From NCBI RefSeq assembly GCF_009905375.1, contig NC_133648.1, positions 89,716,631 through 89,780,630 of the forward strand: a stretch of 64,000 nt of DNA, read 5' to 3'. The DNA comes from Apium graveolens. Its lineage: Eukaryota > Streptophyta > Magnoliopsida > Apiales > Apiaceae. Made by a program: the position numbers and the translations under genes. Every line of letters starts with the position of its first letter. Within the stretch, counting starts at the first letter, position 1. The notes below the pieces were generated by a model, which worked only from the letters and a program-made list of their open reading frames with translations, was not told where the DNA came from and ran no database searches. Below, piece after piece: positions 59,807-64,000 of the stretch.

Positions 59807-60538
59807 ATAAAATCGGCATCAATCCTTTTGCAAGCAAAAATCCATGCACATTATTATTATTATTATTTACCTCAACGTCCACACTGATTTTGTCACACAA
59901 ATGGATGAATAATTGTACTGATTTTTTTTACCCATGGTGTAGGCGCGCCACGTGTCTCAATCACATGCACACAATTCACGTGATTTTTTTTATCAGCCAT
60001 TGTAAACCTAGCATGACATCTTATAGTTGGGCTCTTATACTGTGACCTTTGAAATAAATCTATTTTTTCCACTTTGTCAAGTAAGGTCAAAAACTAGAAC
60101 AAGGGTGCGCTCTCCATTTTTAATTGTTGAATAGCTGCCATGTCTAAATTATCAGCTTTCACGTATAATTATATCAGACGTTTGAACCCTGGACTCTGGA
60201 GGTATCGCTATTACTAACCAAGATACTTCCAATAAACTTCGTTTCTTATACAAAGGGGCACTCACAGAAACACGAGGAACTCGCCTTTATTCTATTATAA
60301 GAAAAGGGGTTCTTTCTAGTGTTTTCGGGCCGCGACTTTACATAATATTTTGCTTTTTGAAGCTAATCAACAAATTACTTCCGTATCTTGTGTATACGGC
60401 CCACTGGAAATCTGAATGTCTCGCATCACTCATTGATTCCTGCCAGCCTTATTGATCTTTCAGATCTTGCACGATTTCTTTAGAAAAATACCATCACAAT
60501 GAAACATCTTTCCTCCTAGATACAAATCTTAATCATCC
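59807..60538. other. Element E internal sequence next to its PBS
   Basis: Non-coding on both strands as far as I can see; one GGCGCGCC at about 59942. On the minus strand this is the region just downstream of the PBS, where gag would start in a coding element. Confidence 0.6.
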
Positions 60539-60556
60539 CCTCCTTCTAGCGCCAAT
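60539..60556 (-). other. Element E primer-binding site (not initiator Met)
   Basis: The minus strand reads ATTGGCGCTAGAAGGAG directly after the LTR end CAACA. This is unlike the TGGTATCAGAGC site of the other elements here, so another tRNA is the primer. I cannot name the tRNA from sequence alone. Confidence 0.7.
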
Positions 60557-60557
60557 T

Positions 60558-61783
60558 TGTTGATGGAGGAATTTAATAACAACAAAGTTTGAGGTTCGTA
60601 GCCAGAATCAAGATCTATGACGGTAATTCTTCGTCGAAAAAGGTGAACAATACTCGTCAGATTTTATGAACAGTGTTCGTCAGATTTTATGAAAAATGTT
60701 CCCCGGATTTTATGAACAGTATTCGTCGGGAAACATGAACAGTTTTGGTGGAGGTGATTATTGGTGGCTGAGATTGCTTAGGGTTAGTGGTGGCTCCTTT
60801 GCACTCTCGCTTCTCCCCCTTGCAATTTGCCTACGTAACCCTATTTATAGGGAATCAAGCCAACGTAGTTTTTGGGGAACAAGAAACATAATGGGCTTAG
60901 ATCTCTTGTCCCGAGGCCCAATGGGAAACCCACTGGAAACCGTCTTCTACTAGCTTTAGGAATGTCCGCCGATGAGGCCCAACCACAAAGGCCCAAGGCT
61001 CGTCCGCGGCTTCGAGACTTCACGGATAAGGCATCTCCCTGGCCAAGGATAACCCTCCGCTTCCAGCTGTTTCTCTAGTCTGTGGACGCAGGTATAGCCG
61101 TGGTTCACCCCAAATGTTGGACGCATCCTTGCCCCCCGATAAGGAGCCCCTACGAGATTACAGGACAAGTGATCCCAAGCTTTTGGATACAAAGTGCAGG
61201 ATACTCCGAAGTCTCCCAACGAGGACACCTGTTGACTACAGAGACAGAGCTCCCAAAGCACACACTGGATTTTACCCCACATCCACAATGAGGACACTCA
61301 TTGACTACAGGAGGAGACACCACCTTCCTGTAGATGTGCTACCGAAAGGAGTTCTTCATAGAGTACCTACATCAAATAAGTTAGTAATAATAATCTCCAT
61401 CTTCCTTGAATCTTCCAAAGAACCCGTCCAAGTAATCATGTTGAAGTACTCTTCAAGACATCCTACTCACTTAGGGCACGCCCTAAGATTTATCATCGAT
61501 GGGCATTTTCCAGAGATGTATTCACTTTCCTTCCAAGTCACTGGGTGCGCCACCTCTCAATGATGAGGGCGCGCCCCCTTATACATGGGGTCTATTGACA
61601 GCAACTTCTTCATCAGCCATCAAAATATAGGGTGCGCCCTTCCTACACACAGGGCGCGCCTACTTTCCTTTCATAAGGCGGATAACCTTATCTGCTCCTT
61701 AATTTTAGGCATTTCTTCCTCAATTTTGACTATTTTATCAATCTCAATCTGAATAGTGTTTATACCAATTTTTGGACATAACA
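60558..61783 (-). repeat. Element E 5' LTR (1226 bp)
   Basis: It pairs with 26318-27562. The minus-strand TATA palindrome CCCTATAAATAGGG is near 60840-60853. GGGCGCGCC words lie at about 61483, 61567, 61632 and 61651, partly mutated. Target duplication ATATT follows at 61784-61788. Confidence 0.93.
60840..60853 (-). promoter_or_regulatory. Candidate TATA box of the element E 5' LTR
   Basis: The minus strand reads CCCTATAAATAGGG, a perfect palindrome containing TATAAATA, conserved in the other LTR at 26577-26590. Confidence 0.5.
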
Positions 61784-61860
61784 ATATTCAAGATATAACA
61801 TAGCTTTGTATCTATATCACTCTTGGGAAATTGTTAGGAAAACCCGATTAATATTCGTTA

Positions 61861-62619
61861 ATCTTATACGACATAAAATTAAAATACCCTTCCAAAATCT
61901 AGGGTTTTGAGAGTCGACTCCAAAAATTAGAGTTCTAGCCACCACTTCTCCATCCTTCATCCTTCAATAATTAATCCCTCTTTGCTCTCCCATCTCCTCT
62001 TTTATTTATCTATCACTTTTTTCAATAAAATCAAGATTTAATCCTTTTTGGTGAGATCTTGCCGAGTACCTTGTTATCAAGGTTGTTAATCGTGCCCATC
62101 TTTTTGGGATGTTAGTATTTTATGTCGTGATGTTCTTCTGTCTTCTGTTGCCGTTTTTGGTAGTCGCTCTGAAAAAGATTTATATGATATTTTTGGAGAT
62201 CTGTAAGACTTGTATCAGATCTTGGACGGTGGTCGATATCGCAAAAACTCACCTTTCACAACAAAAAAAGTGTTCGTGTTTTATGGGCATTTGTTGCTCC
62301 AATATTAGTTGATATAATTGATAGTTCTGAATAGTGGGCACCTATAGTGCTTATGTGAAGGTCAATTATGTTACCAATAGTTTCGGAATTGGTGTAGGCT
62401 GGATTACTCCAAATGTCATTGTAATACTTTTTAGTTTAAAGAATTTAAATATTTTATGTGTTAAACAATCTGAAAACAAAACAGCTATTTAGTTAGCTCG
62501 ATTTTTGTTTCACAATCAGGTTGTAGTTGATAGTTCGGGGGGTTTGTCTCAGCTGGGGTTCAATGTTTTAATGAGTTTTTCACTTTGTTTGTCAAAAAAA
62601 AAAAATCTTATACGACATA
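61861..62619 (+). mobile_element. Poly(A)-tailed retroposon with 15-bp target duplication
   Basis: ATCTTATACGACATA occurs at 61861-61875 and exactly again at 62605-62619, directly after an A tract (62594-62604). The 729 bases between start with a C/T-rich stretch and end CACTTTGTTTGTC before the A tail. This is the signature of target-primed reverse transcription by a LINE (L1-type) machinery. There is no coding frame of note. It may be a 5'-truncated or internally deleted L1-like element, or a retroposed transcript; the source is not identified. Confidence 0.88.
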
Positions 62620-63220
62620 GGTTACTTTACTATACAAGTATAGATATTTAATTTGTTCAATTTATTTTACAAGCATAAAAACGATTCTAGAGATTATTAT
62701 ATTTTTTGATAATATTATAGTTTCTTTTTAAATTTATCAATTCATGTATTTAAGTTTGTCTTAAAAATGATGTCTCAAAAACTTTGGTGACATCTATATT
62801 AGCAAGTAAAACAATAACAACCAACTTTTACATTAATTGACATTAACTTTTAAATCAATTGACATTGTTTTAACTTGAATAAATATTGATATTACTATAA
62901 TGAATAATTTATTTATTTTTCCGAAAAACGATGGTTCAACGCCGTACGTGGAGCACGGGCAAAAAAATAGTAATTTTAGTTAAATTTTAAATAATGTTAA
63001 GATCATAAATAATAGTATTAACATCCATTCTAGCTCCAAGTACATTGAAAACACATTATCCATGTTGCGGTATTAACTTGTAAAAATTTTTGTTTTAATC
63101 TTGAACGTTAAATGGAAGCCATTTGTTACAGAAGCCATCCGGCAAACATTTGCCGTGGACCGGACATCCTTGATAGTTTAACATAAAGTCAAAAATAATC
63201 TGCTATGATCAATTAAATAC
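62620..63220. other. AT-rich intergenic sequence
   Basis: No gene seen. A GC-rich hairpin-like CCGTACGTGGAGCACGGG at about 62952, followed 8-12 bases later by ATAGT, resembles a Helitron 3' end but lacks the exact CTAGT/CTRR terminus. Confidence 0.5.
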
Positions 63221-63223
63221 GAA

Positions 63224-63385
63224 TTACTGTAGTAATTTATGAGTCTTTTCGTGATTTAAAAGCATCTCAAATTTTATATTAACCTTCTGATCCGCAACAG
63301 TATCTCCCACGTTCTTCACCCCGGAATAGGCGGCAAGACCTAAATCCCTACTACATGAACTACACATAACAAAGAAAATAATACA
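63224..63385 (-). other. Possible additional exon or 3' UTR ORF of the edge gene
   Basis: On the minus strand an acceptor-like TTGTTATGTGTAG is followed by sequence that can read CSSCSRDLGLAAYSGVKNVG and on to a stop at 63224. The composition is less AT-biased than its surroundings and a CxxC pair is present. It lies downstream of a clear stop codon at 63697, so it would have to belong to an alternative splice form or a separate gene, or be chance. I do not recognise the protein. Confidence 0.25.
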
Positions 63386-63696
63386 AACTACATTTCCATG
63401 TTTAAAATGCTGCCGAAAAGGATGCTGCAATGATCAAATAAGAGAAGCCTACCACCATCAATTCATGAGCACTTCAAAATCTAACAAACTTTAATCACAA
63501 AAAAAGCGGTACATGTAATTCATAGCCAATGTACCATATTAAATACAAACCATATATACGGTACACAAATAGCCAACCATGTTGAGAACACAGACAAATG
63601 TTCTACAGAAGCAGTTTTGTTATAAGAGTTCTGATTATCATAAGGAATATGCGGGCTGAAACTCAACAAGCTGTGAACAAGCAACTTGTGTCTCTT

Positions 63697-64000
63697 CTAA
63701 GCAAAGGAACCCTTTAACTCCAATTCTTTGTCTGGCTTGTACAATGAATCACCACCACGAACGAATTGTCCATGTGTAGGATGGTGAACATTGTTAAGCT
63801 CGTGGCAATAATAGCAGCCATTTGTTATATCTCCTGTTTTATCTCCTGCAAGACCAAGTCATAGAGTCAATGAAACAAGTAGCCCGCAGTCTTGATCCAG
63901 TGGACATAAAACAAATAAATATGCAACAAAAAACTAATAGGAGACAAATCAAATCACATGATCACTTCTACTTATAAAACAACTAACCTGTAATAAAGTC
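63697..64000 (-). CDS. Last two exons (partial) of an unidentified host gene
   Basis: Reading the minus strand, an exon enters from the window edge (64000-63988, ending TTTATTACAG) with donor GTTAGT. The intron is 63987-63846 with a TTGCAG acceptor, and the terminal exon 63845-63697 ends in TAG. The frame is continuous across the splice. The final residues include GDITNGCYYCHELNNV and GQFVRGGDSLYKPDKE, and the protein ends GSFA. A CxxCH motif (CYYCH) followed by closely spaced His residues suggests metal or haem binding, but I do not recognise the family and the motif may be chance. Downstream, 63696-63400 looks like 3' UTR. Unlike the rest of the window it shows no repeat character. Confidence 0.65.

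Larger units (their letters stand above)
26318..61783 (-). mobile_element. Element E: large non-coding LTR retrotransposon (LARD-like), host of nested elements
   Basis: Direct repeats of 1.2 kb at 26318-27562 and 60558-61783, bounded by TGTT...AACA and flanked by the perfect duplication ATATT (26313-26317 and 61784-61788), define one insertion. The orientation is minus: on that strand the PBS follows the LTR that ends at 60558, and a G-rich tract precedes the LTR that starts at 27562. Excluding element C and its TSD the internal region is about 7.7 kb, of which about 1 kb is the TRIM. No gag or pol similarity is visible in any frame, so it is non-autonomous. GGGCGCGCC-type words are spread along its whole length. 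Confidence 0.93.

Overview
This is a repeat-dominated stretch of a flowering-plant nuclear genome. Almost all of it is LTR retrotransposons nested inside one another. The lineages (Sirevirus-type Ty1/copia, a Tekay/Del-type Ty3/gypsy chromovirus, an Angela-like copia solo LTR) and the intron/exon structure of a gene fragment at the right edge indicate a eudicot with a TE-rich genome. The species cannot be fixed from the sequence; I found no rRNA, tRNA gene, CRISPR array or bacterial-type gene.

Layout. (1) 1-24479: element A, a decayed Sirevirus on the minus strand that runs off the left edge. Three insertions sit in it: a solo LTR of the element C family (2147-2762, TSD CCATC), a 13.8-kb gypsy element D (5068-18858, TSD TTTAC) with two 4.1-kb LTRs, and an Angela-like solo LTR (22583-24087) inside A's own 5' LTR. 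(2) 24480-26317: AT-rich, diverged tandem repeats. (3) 26318-61783: element E (minus strand, TSD ATATT), a large non-coding LTR element with a non-initiator-Met primer site. It is host to a 1.05-kb TRIM (30328-31378, TSD GCTCT) and to element C (34506-59801, TSD TAATT), a defective Sirevirus. Element C in turn contains element B (44899-58035, TSD AAGAT), a nearly intact Sirevirus. (4) 61789-64000: flanking DNA with a poly(A) retroposon (15-bp TSD) and the last exons of a minus-strand gene.

How the parts work together. The three Sireviruses A, B and C share the order LTR, PBS complementary to initiator tRNA-Met, gag, protease-integrase-RT-RNase H, long spacer, very large third ORF (usually called env-like), PPT, LTR. 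Element B's pol is an uninterrupted 1115-codon frame; its gag and third ORF carry a few lesions. Elements A and C are more decayed, and C has lost protease and the start of integrase. Elements D, E and the TRIM encode nothing usable and must have been copied by enzymes supplied in trans.

Most notable. Each Sirevirus family carries its own short sequence word scattered through its LTRs, its untranslated spacer and the variable linkers of its coding regions: ATCCGTCGA in B, AAGTTCTGAT in C, GACTTRTCGA in A. Non-coding element E does the same with the palindrome GGGCGCGCCC. In A and B the third ORF is preceded by a TATA box and a pyrimidine-rich leader; in C a TATA box precedes a small extra ORF. 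The third ORF products of B and C have basic, NLS-like clusters and no evident membrane segment. This resembles family-specific protein-plus-motif systems such as VANC in VANDAL transposons more than a viral envelope. That link is inference, set out with tests in the findings.
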